Source of the DNA: an uncultured Verrucomicrobiae bacterium
GTDB lineage: Bacteria; Verrucomicrobiota; Verrucomicrobiia; Limisphaerales; UBA1100
DNA: 64,000 bases
Direction: 5' to 3'
Assembly: GCA_937775205.1 (NCBI GenBank)
Contig: CALKBX010000012.1
Coordinates: 61,442 to 125,441 of the forward strand
The notes beneath the pieces were generated by a model. The model was not told the origin of the DNA and searched no databases. It was given only the letters and a program-made list of their open reading frames with translations. The position numbers were made by a program, and so were the translations under genes. Every line of letters begins with the position of its first letter. Position 1 is the stretch's first letter. This document shows, piece after piece, positions 10,543 to 19,495 of the stretch.

Positions 10543-11577
10543 TGGCACCTCACGTGGCCATTGCGTGTGGCGGCACCGGCGGCCATTTTTTCCCCGGCGT
10601 GGCGGTGGCGCGCGAGCTGCAACAATCCGGCGCGCGTGTGACGCTGGTGGTTTCCGAAAAACCCGTGGATCAGCAAGCCGTTGCCACCGTGCCGGATATT
10701 CCACATTGGCGCGTGCCGGCCGTGGGATTTAGCGCGCGTCATCCCATTCGTTTTCTGCTCGGCTTGCGCGCGGCGATGAAAACTGTGCGGCGGCATTTTG
10801 AAAGTGATCCCCCCCAAGCGGTGCTCGCGATGGGCGGGTTTACTGCCGCCGCGCCCATTTGGAGCGGGCGTCGCCTGGGCGCGGCAACGTTTCTTGCATG
10901 AGTCCAACGCCATTCCCGGCCGCGCCAATCGTTTACTGGCGCGGAGTGCGGATGAAATTTTCGTCGGCTTCGAGGCGGCGACCCAACATTTTCGGGGCCG
11001 CGCAACCGTCACCGGCACGCCGGTGCGCGAGGCGTTTCGCAAACAATCCTCAAGCGATAAGCCGTTGCTGCTCATCACCGGTGGCAGCCAAGGCGCGCAC
11101 GCCATCAATCGATTGGCGATGGAAGTCAAATTCACCGAAGTGCCCATCGTCCATATTTGCGGCGCGGATGATTTTGACGCGGTCAAAGCCGCCTGCGCCA
11201 AACACTCGCCTCAAGCCGAAGTGCATGCGTTTGTTGAGGAAATGCCCTCAGCACTGGCCCGGGCCTCGGTGGTGATTAGTCGCGCGGGGGCGTCATTCTT
11301 GGCGGAGCTGGCGGCGGCGCGGGTGCCGGCGATTTTGATTCCGCTGCCCAATGCCGCCGACGACCATCAGCGCGCCAATGCCCGCGTGGCGGGGCAGGGC
11401 GGAGGGGCGATTGTTTTGGAGCAGAGCGAAACCACTCCCGAAGGTTTGGCCAAAGTCGTTCGTGAGTTGATGAATGACGAGTCGCGCCTCAAAAAAATGT
11501 CTGAAGCGATGGGCGCGCTCGATGCGCCCGAGGCGGCGCGGTGCATTGCCGGGCGCATTCTTGCGCGCTTGGGATAA
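10542..11577 (+). CDS. murG: UDP-GlcNAc:lipid I transferase MurG (one frameshift)
   Basis: Peripheral membrane glycosyltransferase making lipid II. The N-terminal glycine-rich loop ACGGTGGHFFPGVAVA (near 10560), the second loop MGGFTAAAP, HESNAIPGRANR, TGTPVRE and the UDP-GlcNAc-binding region LLITGGSQGAHAIN and SRAGASFLAELAAARVPAILIPLPNAADDHQ are all present. The last corresponds to the usual 'LIPLP.A..DHQ' signature. The frame breaks once near 10890. ATG 10542 was chosen from the MurG N-terminal alignment and a TGATG overlap with the likely ftsW stop. Confidence 0.92.
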
Positions 11578-11622
11578 CGTGCCGTGGACAAACCGCGCCG
11601 CAGCCTCTAAACCATCCGCCGT

Positions 11623-13030
11623 ATGAAACGACTGAACCGCGAGGAGATGGCCCAATGGCTGACGGAGGCGACGCCAGGCGCGCCGGTGTATCTCGTGGGT
11701 ATCGGTGGCTGCGGGATGAGCGGGCTGGCGCATTTGTTGCTGGACGCGGGCTTTGCGGTGCACGGGTCGGATTTGCGGGAGAATGCGGAGGTGCGGCAGT
11801 TGCGCGAACGCGGCGCGGAAATTTTCATCGGCCACGCGCCGGAACAACTCATCAACGTCCGGCCCGGCCTCGTGGTTTACAGCTCGGCCATCCGCACGGA
11901 CAACCCGGAACTGGCCGCCGCCGAAGCAGCAGAGCCTTCCCGTGGCGCGCCGCGCGGTATTGCTCGCGGCGCTGGCGCATCGGCGGCGCGGCGTTTGCAT
12001 CGCGGGGATGCACGGCAAATCCACCACCACCGCTTTGCTTGCGCACGCGCTGGAGGCGCTCGGCGCGCAGCCGGGCTACGCGGTGGGCGCGTTGGCGCCG
12101 CAACTGGGCCGCCACGCGCGATTCAGTGCGAATGGCGCGGACGATTCGTTTTTTGTGGTGGAAGCCGACGAGAGCGACGGCACGCTGCGCGAGTTTCATC
12201 CGCGCCAATCCATTGTGTTGAACATCGACGAGGAGCATCTTGATTTTTATTCCAACTTCGAGGCGGTGTGCAATGAGTTCAGCATCTTCGCGGCGCAGAC
12301 GAGTGGCACGTTGTTTTATTGCGCGGACGACTCAAGGCTGGCAGATTTGTACAGTGGGCAGCCGCAGGTCGTGACCTTTGGCTTTGATACCACGGCCGAT
12401 TATCGCGCCGAGATTCAGCCTGATCACAGCTTCATCGTGTGGCGGGGCGAGGCGCGGTTGGGCGAATTTACAATCCGTTTGTTTGGCGAGAAAAACGTTT
12501 CCAACGCGGTGGCGACGATTGCATTTTTACATCACAACGGATTTTCGGCGGCGGAGATTGCCAACGCGGTCGCTGGCTTTCACGGCGTGGAACGGCGGCA
12601 ACAGGAAATTTTTCACGATGAGCGCTTTCGCATTTTTGATGATTACGGGCATCATCCACGGGAAATCACCGCCACGCTGCGAGCCATCAAGGAACAATGC
12701 GGCGGCCGATTGGTGGTGGCGTTTCAGCCGCATCGTTATTCGCGCACGCAACATTTGCTCAGCGAATTCGCGGAGAGCTTTGGCGATGCGGATTTGTTGT
12801 GGGTCACGGAAGTGTACGCCGCCAGCGAAACGCCCATTGCGGATGTGAACGGCCAGCGACTGGCGGCGGCCATCAGCAATCAAGGGCAACCGGCTGGCTA
12901 CGTGGCCTCGCTGGAGGTGCTGCGCGAAAAGATGCGTGCGGCGTTGCTGCCGGGCGATGTGGTGGTTTTCATCGGCGCGGGCGACATCACGCGCGTGGCG
13001 TACGAATTGGCGGGAGATTTGAAACGATGA
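11623..13030 (+). CDS. murC: UDP-MurNAc--L-Ala ligase MurC (one frameshift)
   Basis: Adds L-alanine to UDP-MurNAc, the first stem-peptide step. The N-terminus carries the MurC Rossmann motif VYLVGIGGCGMSGLAHLLL and GSDLRENAEVRQL. The P-loop is GMHGKSTTTALLAHAL (near 12005), followed by VVEADESDGTL, NIDEEHLDFY, FDDYGHHPREITATL and VAFQPHRYSRT, all MurC family motifs. The frame changes once near 11930, between the first two domains. The stop overlaps the murB start by ATGA at 13027. Confidence 0.94.
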
Positions 13031-13938
13031 GCGGCCAAACTTATTTCGAAGCGTTGCGATCCCAACTGAGTGAAGCCTCGCGCGTGGCGGAGAATGAGCC
13101 GCTGGCCAAGCGCACTACTCTCGGCGTGGGCGGCCCGGCCGAAATTTTTATTGAACCCTCCAGCGAGGCGGATCTCGCGATCGCGCTGCGCCATTGCGCG
13201 GCAAATGATCTGCCGGTGTTTGTGCTGGGGCGCGGTTCGAATTTGCTGATTCGTGATGGCGGTATTCGCGGCGTGGTGGTGAGTTTGCAAAGTGAATTTT
13301 TTTCGCGCATTGAAGTGCGCGGCAGGGAACTCCACTGCGGCGCGGGTGCGCGCCTCAAGCACGTGGCCAATGCCGCGCGCGATGCGGGCTTGGCGGGGTT
13401 GGAATTTCTCGAGGGAATTCCCGGATGCGTCGGCGGTGCGCTGCGAATGAATGCCGGCGCGATGGGAACGATGACTATCGAGGCGGTGGAGCGCGTGCGT
13501 TTCATGGGCAGCGATGGGAGAGTGGAGGAACGCCCGGCGGCGGAAATGGCGGCGGTGTATCGGAGTTGTCCCGTATTGCGTGACACCATTGCCCTCGGCG
13601 CGGTGCTGCGCGGTGAGCCTGCCGAGCCGGAAGAGGTGCGGTCGCGGATGGAGGATTTTCGTATGCGCCGCACGTCTACTCAGCCGCACTATCGCAGCGC
13701 GGGGTGCATGTTCAAAAATCCCGCCGAAAAACCGGCCGGCCAACTCGTGGACGAGTGCGGGCTGAAAGGGCATCGCGTGGGCGGCGCGAGTGTTTCGCAT
13801 GTGCACGGCAATTTCATCATCAACGACGGTGGCGCAACTGCTAGCGACGTTATTGCGCTCATAGAGCAAGTGCGCGCGCTAGTACTTAAAAAAACAGGGA
13901 TCGAGATGCAGATTGAAGTGCAAATCGTCGGCGAATAA
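13027..13938 (+). CDS. murB: UDP-N-acetylenolpyruvoylglucosamine reductase MurB
   Basis: FAD- and NADPH-dependent reductase that makes UDP-MurNAc. ATG 13027 overlaps the murC stop (ATGA), and the N-terminus continues into the FAD-binding motif TTLGVGGPAEIF. Further motifs: GRGSNLLIRDGGIRGVVV, the GLAGLEFLEGIPGCVGGAL segment, YRSCPVL, QPHYRSAGCMFKNP with the catalytic serine replaced by the type II-like SAGCMFKNP arrangement, and GGASVSHVHGNFIINDGGA. 303 residues, type II-like length. Intact. Confidence 0.94.
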   Translation: MSGQTYFEALRSQLSEASRVAENEPLAKRTTLGVGGPAEIFIEPSSEADLAIALRHCAANDLPVFVLGRGSNLLIRDGGIRGVVVSLQSEFFSRIEVRGRELHCGAGARLKHVANAARDAGLAGLEFLEGIPGCVGGALRMNAGAMGTMTIEAVERVRFMGSDGRVEERPAAEMAAVYRSCPVLRDTIALGAVLRGEPAEPEEVRSRMEDFRMRRTSTQPHYRSAGCMFKNPAEKPAGQLVDECGLKGHRVGGASVSHVHGNFIINDGGATASDVIALIEQVRALVLKKTGIEMQIEVQIVGE

Positions 13939-14003
13939 TCCACGCGGCGGCGTCTTTTGGATTGTTAATAAACCTGTTTTTTGTATACTCGGAGCAAGGA
14001 GGT

Positions 14004-14914
14004 TTGGCAAATCAGTTCCACATCACCGTCATGGCCGGAGGGCCGGGCGCGGAACGGGAGATTTCATTGCGCTCGGGAGTGGCCGTGCAAAGGGCATTGC
14101 GTGCGGCGGGCCATTGCGTGATGGAAGTCGACCCGTTGGACAAGGGCTGGAAACTTTCCCCCGACACGGAGGTGGTATTCTTGGCATTGCACGGCGAATA
14201 CGGAGAGGACGGTCAGGTGCAAACCCGGCTGGAGAATTTGGGCGTGCCCTACACGGGCAGCGGGCCGGAAGGCAGTCGCGTGGCCTTTGACAAGGAGTTG
14301 ACAAAACAAGTGTTTGACCAAAACGAAATCCCAACCCCGCGCTGGACGATGCTGGCGAACACCGCCGCGCCCGCGCCCGCCCATCTCGGCGAAGGCTGGG
14401 TGCTTAAGCCGCCGCGCCAAGGCTCCAGCGTGGGCCTGCGAATTGTGGAAGCGCCGGAACAGTGGAGCGAGGCCTTGGCCGTCGCGGGCGATTACGGCGG
14501 GCCGGTGTTATGCGAAGAACTCATTCGCGGCCGGGAAATCACCGTGGGCATTCTCGATGACGCCGCGCTGCCTATTGTTGAGGTGCGCCCGAAGGAGGGC
14601 CCGTACGATTACCACAACAAATACACCGTCGGCGCCACGGACTATTTTTGCCCGGCGGATTTGCCGGCGGACACCGCCGACCGCATTACAGAAATCAGCC
14701 TGAAATCGTTCACGGCTGTTGGCGCATCGGAATTTGGCCGGGTGGATCTCATGCTCGATGAGGCGCTCAATCCCTTCGTGCTCGAGGTCAACACCCTGCC
14801 CGGCCTCACCGAGACCAGCCTCCTGCCCAAGGCCGCCGCCGCTCGCGGGTATTGGATTTTCCCGCGTTGTGCGGGCGGATGGTGGGTTTGGCAGTGAAAA
14901 ATCATGTGGGGTAA
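14004..14914 (+). CDS. ddl: D-alanine--D-alanine ligase (frameshift near C-terminus)
   Basis: ATP-grasp enzyme joining two D-alanines for MurF. The N-terminus HITVMAGGPGAEREISLRSG matches the family; the best start is TTG 14004, with GGAG eight bases before it, since the open frame back to 13962 adds unusual residues. Motifs: LALHGEYGEDGQVQ, GSGPEGSRVAFDKELTK, VLKPPRQGSSVGL, RGREITVGI, YHNKYTVGATDYFCPADL and FVLEVNTLPGLTETSLLPKA. After that the frame shifts near 14845; the next frame supplies the usual ending LDFPALCGRMVGLAVKN and stops at 14914, overlapping ftsQ. Confidence 0.92.
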
Positions 14915-15809
14915 AAAACGCAATCGCCGCCAGGGCCGGTATCGGCTGCTGGAAGTGGAACTGCCCGTGGGCAAGGCCCGCCGCCAGCGCGTGAAAATGA
15001 TCGTTCGCTGGGTCGGCGGCTTGCTTGGGGTGGCGGCGTTGTTTCTTGGTGTGTGGCATGGCGGCGCGTGGGTGATGCGCGTGGGTTTTTATGAAAATGA
15101 AATTTTTACCGTCAAAACAATCGACGTCCGCGTGCGCGGTATCCTCCAGCCCGCTCAGTTGCAAAAGATGGCCGGCGTGCAGACCGGCGAAAATTTATTT
15201 CGCGTGGACCTCATGCGAGTGAAGCGTGATCTTGAGTTGACACCGCTCATCGAAACCGCCGCCGTAGAGCGCGTGCTGCCCGACACGCTGCGCCTGCGCA
15301 TCGTCGAGCGCCGGCCGATTGCGCAGGTGGTGGGCTATCGGCAACAGGCTGATGGAACGCTCGCGCGGCAAGTTTACTGGCTCGACGCGCGCGGCGTGGT
15401 GATTCCGCCCATCGCCCCCGGCTTCACCACGCAAAAGAAACAACCCAAATGGCTGCCGCTGATCGTGGGCATCCCGCCCGCCAAACTGTTGCCCGGTCGC
15501 ACCGTGGATTCGCCCGCGCTGCGTTCGGCGTTGCAACTGGTCAGCCGCTTTGACCTTTCACCGATGGCTGGGCTAGCGCACTTGCGGCAGATTGATGTGA
15601 CCGGCCGTGAAACATTGGGCATCGTAACGTGGCAGGGCGCGCGCGTCGCGCTAGGCCTCAATGGCTTGGACGGCCAGCTGCAGCGCTGGCGGCAGATTCA
15701 TGACCTCGGGCGGCAACATCATCGCGCCGTGGCCACCGTCGATTTATCCATCAAAAACAATCTCCCCGTGCGTTGGATGCAAACGCATGCCCGTCCCGCG
15801 GGCGGCTGA
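14904..15809 (+). CDS. ftsQ: Cell division protein FtsQ
   Basis: Bitopic division protein bridging early and late divisome parts. The product has a basic cytoplasmic N-terminus (~30 residues), one membrane segment (about residues 34-55, IVRWVGGLLGVAALFLGVW), then a POTRA-like region (FTVKTIDVRVRGILQPAQLQKM, GENLFRVDLMRVKRDLELTPLIETAAVERVLPDTL) and the FtsQ beta domain (LRQIDVTGRETLGIVTWQG). 301 residues, intact. The start overlaps the end of ddl by about 10 bases; ftsA follows four bases after the stop. Confidence 0.88.
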   Translation: MWGKKRNRRQGRYRLLEVELPVGKARRQRVKMIVRWVGGLLGVAALFLGVWHGGAWVMRVGFYENEIFTVKTIDVRVRGILQPAQLQKMAGVQTGENLFRVDLMRVKRDLELTPLIETAAVERVLPDTLRLRIVERRPIAQVVGYRQQADGTLARQVYWLDARGVVIPPIAPGFTTQKKQPKWLPLIVGIPPAKLLPGRTVDSPALRSALQLVSRFDLSPMAGLAHLRQIDVTGRETLGIVTWQGARVALGLNGLDGQLQRWRQIHDLGRQHHRAVATVDLSIKNNLPVRWMQTHARPAGG

Positions 15810-15813
15810 AGCC

Positions 15814-17028
15814 ATGTTTGATAAATCAGAAATAATTGTGGGTTTGGAAATTGGCACTGCCAAGGCATGCGTGGTGGTGGGGGAAACCGATGCCGATGGT
15901 GCGCTGCAAATCATCGGTGTGGGTACCGAGCCCACCCGGGGCGCGGTGCGCAAAGGCGAGATTGTGAATGCCGATCTCGCCGAGGAAGCCATTCGCGCCG
16001 CGCTGGCTGCTGCCGAGGAAAGCGCGGATGTGGAATTGCGCAGCGTTTATTTATCGGCCACCGGCAGCCACATCGAGGGCAATAATTATCACGGAGTGCA
16101 TCCGATCGCCTCGGTGGATCGGGAAATTGATGAGGAAGATCTTAAGGCGGTGGAACGCAAGGCACACCCAAAATTGACCGATGGACGCGAGGTGCTGCAC
16201 GCGTTGCGGCAGGGTTATCGCGTGGACGGACAGGGCGGCGTGGAGAATCCGCTGGGCCGGTTTGCCTCGCGGCTGGAGGTGGATGCCCACGTGGTGAGCG
16301 GCCAAATTACGCGACTGCAAAATTCCGTATGCGCGGTCAAGGGGCTGGGTCTGGAGGTGGAAGCGCTCGCCTTCGCCGGACGCGCCGCCGCTTGCGCCGC
16401 GCTATCGCCCGAGCAATGCGAGCTGGGCGCGTTGCTCATCGATCTTGGCGCGGGCACAACGGATTATGTGGTTTATCATAACCGCTCGTTGCGCCACAGC
16501 CGCGTGATTGCCGTGGGCGGCGAGCACGTTTCCAATGACATTTCCGTGGGCCTTAAACTTTCCAATGCTCGCGCGGAAAAGCTCAAGCTCGAGCACGGCG
16601 CGGCCTTGCCCGACCCCGCCGCCCACGGTCGCACGGTCAATTTTACCAGCGACGTGGGGCTCGATAATCGGACTGTAAGCATCAGTCATCTGCATCAGGT
16701 GATGCACGCGCGGCTGAAGGAATTGCTGTTGCTCATTCGCGATGACCTTGCGCGCGCCGGGCTCCTGGCGCATCTGCGCGCTGGGGTGGTGCTCACCGGT
16801 GGCGGCGCGCGCGTGCCGGAGTTGGAACGGCTGGCCACGCAGGTGTTTCAAATGTCCGTGCAAACCGCCCGCGCTAAGGTGGGCAGCGGGCCGAGCAGTA
16901 TTTTAGATGAACCCGAGTGCAGCACTGCGCTGGGGCTCGTTAAGCTGGGCGCGCAACAACGCGCCGCCCAGCGTCAGTCGCACACGGGCGTGTTCGATTG
17001 GCTGGCCGACAGACTGACGGGAGCATAA
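15814..17028 (+). CDS. ftsA: Cell division actin homologue FtsA
   Basis: ATP-binding actin-fold protein that tethers FtsZ to the membrane. ATG 15814 is chosen because the N-terminus IIVGLEIGTAKACVVVGE is the phosphate-1 loop; the open frame upstream is in ftsQ. The SHS2/1C domain is recognisable (RGAVRKGEIVNADLAEEAI, GSHIEGNNYHG), the phosphate-2 loop is LLIDLGAGTTDYVVY (near 16434) and the adenosine motif is VVLTGGGARVPELERLA (near 16789). It ends with a short amphipathic helix (FDWLADRLTG) fitting the membrane-targeting sequence. Intact, 404 residues, one base before ftsZ. Confidence 0.94.
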   Translation: MFDKSEIIVGLEIGTAKACVVVGETDADGALQIIGVGTEPTRGAVRKGEIVNADLAEEAIRAALAAAEESADVELRSVYLSATGSHIEGNNYHGVHPIASVDREIDEEDLKAVERKAHPKLTDGREVLHALRQGYRVDGQGGVENPLGRFASRLEVDAHVVSGQITRLQNSVCAVKGLGLEVEALAFAGRAAACAALSPEQCELGALLIDLGAGTTDYVVYHNRSLRHSRVIAVGGEHVSNDISVGLKLSNARAEKLKLEHGAALPDPAAHGRTVNFTSDVGLDNRTVSISHLHQVMHARLKELLLLIRDDLARAGLLAHLRAGVVLTGGGARVPELERLATQVFQMSVQTARAKVGSGPSSILDEPECSTALGLVKLGAQQRAAQRQSHTGVFDWLADRLTGA

Positions 17029-17029
17029 C

Positions 17030-18205
17030 ATGTCAAAACAACCTCAGACGCGCGGAGTGAATGTGAAAGTCGTGGGCCTCGGTGGCGCGGGCGGGCGGGT
17101 GGTGGATAGCCTTGCCGCGTTGGGCTTTCCCGCCGCGCGTTTTCTCGCGGTGGATACGGACAGCGAAAAACTCCAGCATTGCCAACTTGCCGCGAAACTA
17201 CAGCTCGGCGAAAGCGCCCGGCGCGGCTGGGGTTGCAGTGGCGATGCCAGCGCGGGAGCGGCGTGCCTGCGCGCGGCGAAAGATACATTATCGGAAAAAC
17301 TGGCGGATACTGATTTGGTTTTGCTCGTCACCGGTTTGGCCGGCGGATTGGGCGGCGGCGGCGCACCCGTCGTGGCGGAGATCGCCGCCGATGCCGGCGC
17401 GTTGGTGGTGGCGCTGGCCATCGAGCCGTTTGATTTGGAAGGGCTTGATGCCCAATCGCGAGAGGCCCTCCAACGGCTGCGGGGCACAGCCGACACCGTG
17501 GTGTGTATGCCCAATCAGGCCGTGATGGATCGCCAACCTAACGGAGCTTCGGTTCCGGAATGTTTCGAGGCCGCCAATAATTTAATTCTCGAGGCACTCT
17601 TGGGAATGGGCCGGTTGCTGCGAACCGATGGCCAGATGAATATTGATTTTGCTCATTTCCATTCGTTGATGTCCGGTCGCCACACCGGCTGCGTGATGGC
17701 CTCGCTTGAGGTGATGGGCGATTCGCGTCCGCGGGCGTTGATGGACGCGATTCTCCGCCATCCCCAGCTCGAAGCCGGAACATTGTTGGGCGAAACCGAC
17801 GGCATCGTTCTGTGCCTTTCGAGCGGTGAAGATGTGCCGATGGATGAAGTAGAGGAGGTGATGAGCCATCTGCGCGATGCCGCGCCCGACGCCAGATTGT
17901 TGCTCGGAGTACACACCGAAGCTGGGCAGGGCGATGGCTTGGCCGCGTTGGTGATGATGCCGCGTCCGGCGGAAACAACCGTGGCTAAAGCTGATCCAGA
18001 TCCGGTCAACCGTTTGGAGGAATTTTCGGAGCAACTCGTGACTGAAACCGCTCCAGCCGTCCCCACGCTTTGGACGGCGCATCAACAACAACTGCCTTTG
18101 GTCAACATTTCCAAGGGCCGTTTTGATAAAGGCGAGCCCACGCTTCACAATGGCGAGGATCTCGATATTCCCACCTATCAGCGCCGCAATATCGTTCTAA
18201 ACTGA
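17030..18205 (+). CDS. ftsZ: Divergent FtsZ with altered GTPase motifs
   Basis: Tubulin-like Z-ring protein, 391 aa, intact, directly after ftsA. The fold motifs are recognisable: VVGLGGAGGRVVDSL (residues 14-28, T1), AVDTDSEKL, PFDLEG and the C-terminal FtsA-binding peptide LDIPTYQRR. Two key sites differ from canonical FtsZ. The T4 tubulin signature, normally GGGTG(T/S)G, reads AGGLGGGG (residues 104-111), so the usual Thr is Leu. The T7 catalytic loop, normally NxDFAD, reads NIDFAH (residues 204-209), replacing the second acidic residue with His. The GTP-contact Asn after GGAGG is Arg. It may have weak or no GTPase activity, or use a different mechanism (inference). Divergent FtsZ sequences are known in Verrucomicrobia. 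Confidence 0.9.
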   Translation: MSKQPQTRGVNVKVVGLGGAGGRVVDSLAALGFPAARFLAVDTDSEKLQHCQLAAKLQLGESARRGWGCSGDASAGAACLRAAKDTLSEKLADTDLVLLVTGLAGGLGGGGAPVVAEIAADAGALVVALAIEPFDLEGLDAQSREALQRLRGTADTVVCMPNQAVMDRQPNGASVPECFEAANNLILEALLGMGRLLRTDGQMNIDFAHFHSLMSGRHTGCVMASLEVMGDSRPRALMDAILRHPQLEAGTLLGETDGIVLCLSSGEDVPMDEVEEVMSHLRDAAPDARLLLGVHTEAGQGDGLAALVMMPRPAETTVAKADPDPVNRLEEFSEQLVTETAPAVPTLWTAHQQQLPLVNISKGRFDKGEPTLHNGEDLDIPTYQRRNIVLN

Positions 18206-18259
18206 TGGGCCTGAAATCCCTCGCCTTGCCGGCGGCTTTAGGCCAACATTCTCCCAGCC

Positions 18260-19495
18260 ATGCAGTGGTATACTGAACTGGCCTTATTACTGATTTTCAC
18301 GGGAATTGGCTTTTTCCTTGCCTTGGCGGAAACGGCCCTCCTGACCTTGGGCAAATGGCGCTTGCGCCAAATCACCGCCCATCAGCCCGAACGCGGAGTT
18401 TTCATTCGTAAACTGCTCGCTGAGCCGCATGATTTGCTGGCCACAATGACCTTCCTCAACACGGTGGCGCACGCGGCTATTATCGCCACGGCATTGGCGA
18501 TTAGTTGGAAGCTCGATCAACAACATTTTATTTTCGTGGCATTGTTGTTGGCTGCGGGGTTGCTGCTTTTTTGCGAAGTAGTGCCCAAGACATTGGCGAT
18601 GCGCCGACCGCAATCGTGGGCACCGCGCGTGGCGCGTCCGTTGTTGTGGCTCGTTTGGTTTACGCGGCCGGTGCGGTTTGTGGCGCAGTGGGTGAACAAT
18701 CAATTGCTGCGACTGGTGCCAAAGTCCGTGAAGCCGATGCCGGAACTTTCGGATGAAGAATACAGCGAGCTCATCGAGCTGGGTTGGCAATCGGGCACGC
18801 TGGGAATTTCAGAAAAAGAAATCATCCTCAACATTATGCGCCTCGATCGCCGACCGGTGGCGGATCTAATGCGGCCGCGTTCGCAAATGGCCTGCATCCC
18901 GCACAACCTCGAGCTGCCCGAGTTGATGGCTGCCGCTCGCGAGCAGCAGCATCGCCGGCTGCCGATGTACGATGAATCGCCCGACACGATCGTGGGCATC
19001 CTCAACGCTCCGCGACTCTTGGCGGATCCCGCGGTGGATATGGTGGAGGTGATCGACTTCCCATCATTTGTTCCCGAGGAAATGAATTTGCTTGAGTTGT
19101 TGAAAAGCTTTCAGCGCTACCAGCACAGCATGGCGATTGTGCTCGATGAATTTGGCAGCACGGTGGGCTTGGTGACACTGGAGGATATTCTCAATGACGT
19201 GGTCGGCGGGCTGCGGCGCGAGGGCGGCGCGGATGAATTTGTGATGGAAGAAACCGGCCCCGGCCAATGGCGGCTCAGCGGCAATGTGTGGCTGGAGGAT
19301 TTCCGGCGTGAATACCCGCAACTGTTGCGAGCGGAAGGCGTGGATACCATCGGCGGTCTGGTGGCGTCGCAAATGGACGTGATCCCGCCGGTCGGCACGG
19401 AGGTGATCTACAGCGGATTGAAACTCAAAGTCACCCAGGCGGACGGCCGCCGTGTGTTGGAGGTGCAGGCGCAACGAATCGGGAGGTCACGATGA
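18260..19495 (+). CDS. DUF21/CBS/CorC membrane protein (CNNM-type), first of three
   Basis: 411 aa. The N-terminal DUF21 membrane domain has three or four helices (MQWYTELALLLIFTGIGFFLALAETALL; LFCEVVPKTLAMRRP is the family signature). Two CBS domains follow (DLMRPRSQMACIPHN, HRRLPMYDESPDTIVGILN, HSMAIVLDEFGSTVGLVTLEDILNDVVG), then a CorC/HlyC C-terminal domain (VDTIGGLVASQMDVIPPVGTEVIYSGLKLKV). Homologues are proposed Mg2+/Co2+ transport or efflux proteins; substrate unknown here. Its stop overlaps the next gene's ATG (ATGA at 19492). Confidence 0.88.
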   Translation: MQWYTELALLLIFTGIGFFLALAETALLTLGKWRLRQITAHQPERGVFIRKLLAEPHDLLATMTFLNTVAHAAIIATALAISWKLDQQHFIFVALLLAAGLLLFCEVVPKTLAMRRPQSWAPRVARPLLWLVWFTRPVRFVAQWVNNQLLRLVPKSVKPMPELSDEEYSELIELGWQSGTLGISEKEIILNIMRLDRRPVADLMRPRSQMACIPHNLELPELMAAAREQQHRRLPMYDESPDTIVGILNAPRLLADPAVDMVEVIDFPSFVPEEMNLLELLKSFQRYQHSMAIVLDEFGSTVGLVTLEDILNDVVGGLRREGGADEFVMEETGPGQWRLSGNVWLEDFRREYPQLLRAEGVDTIGGLVASQMDVIPPVGTEVIYSGLKLKVTQADGRRVLEVQAQRIGRSR

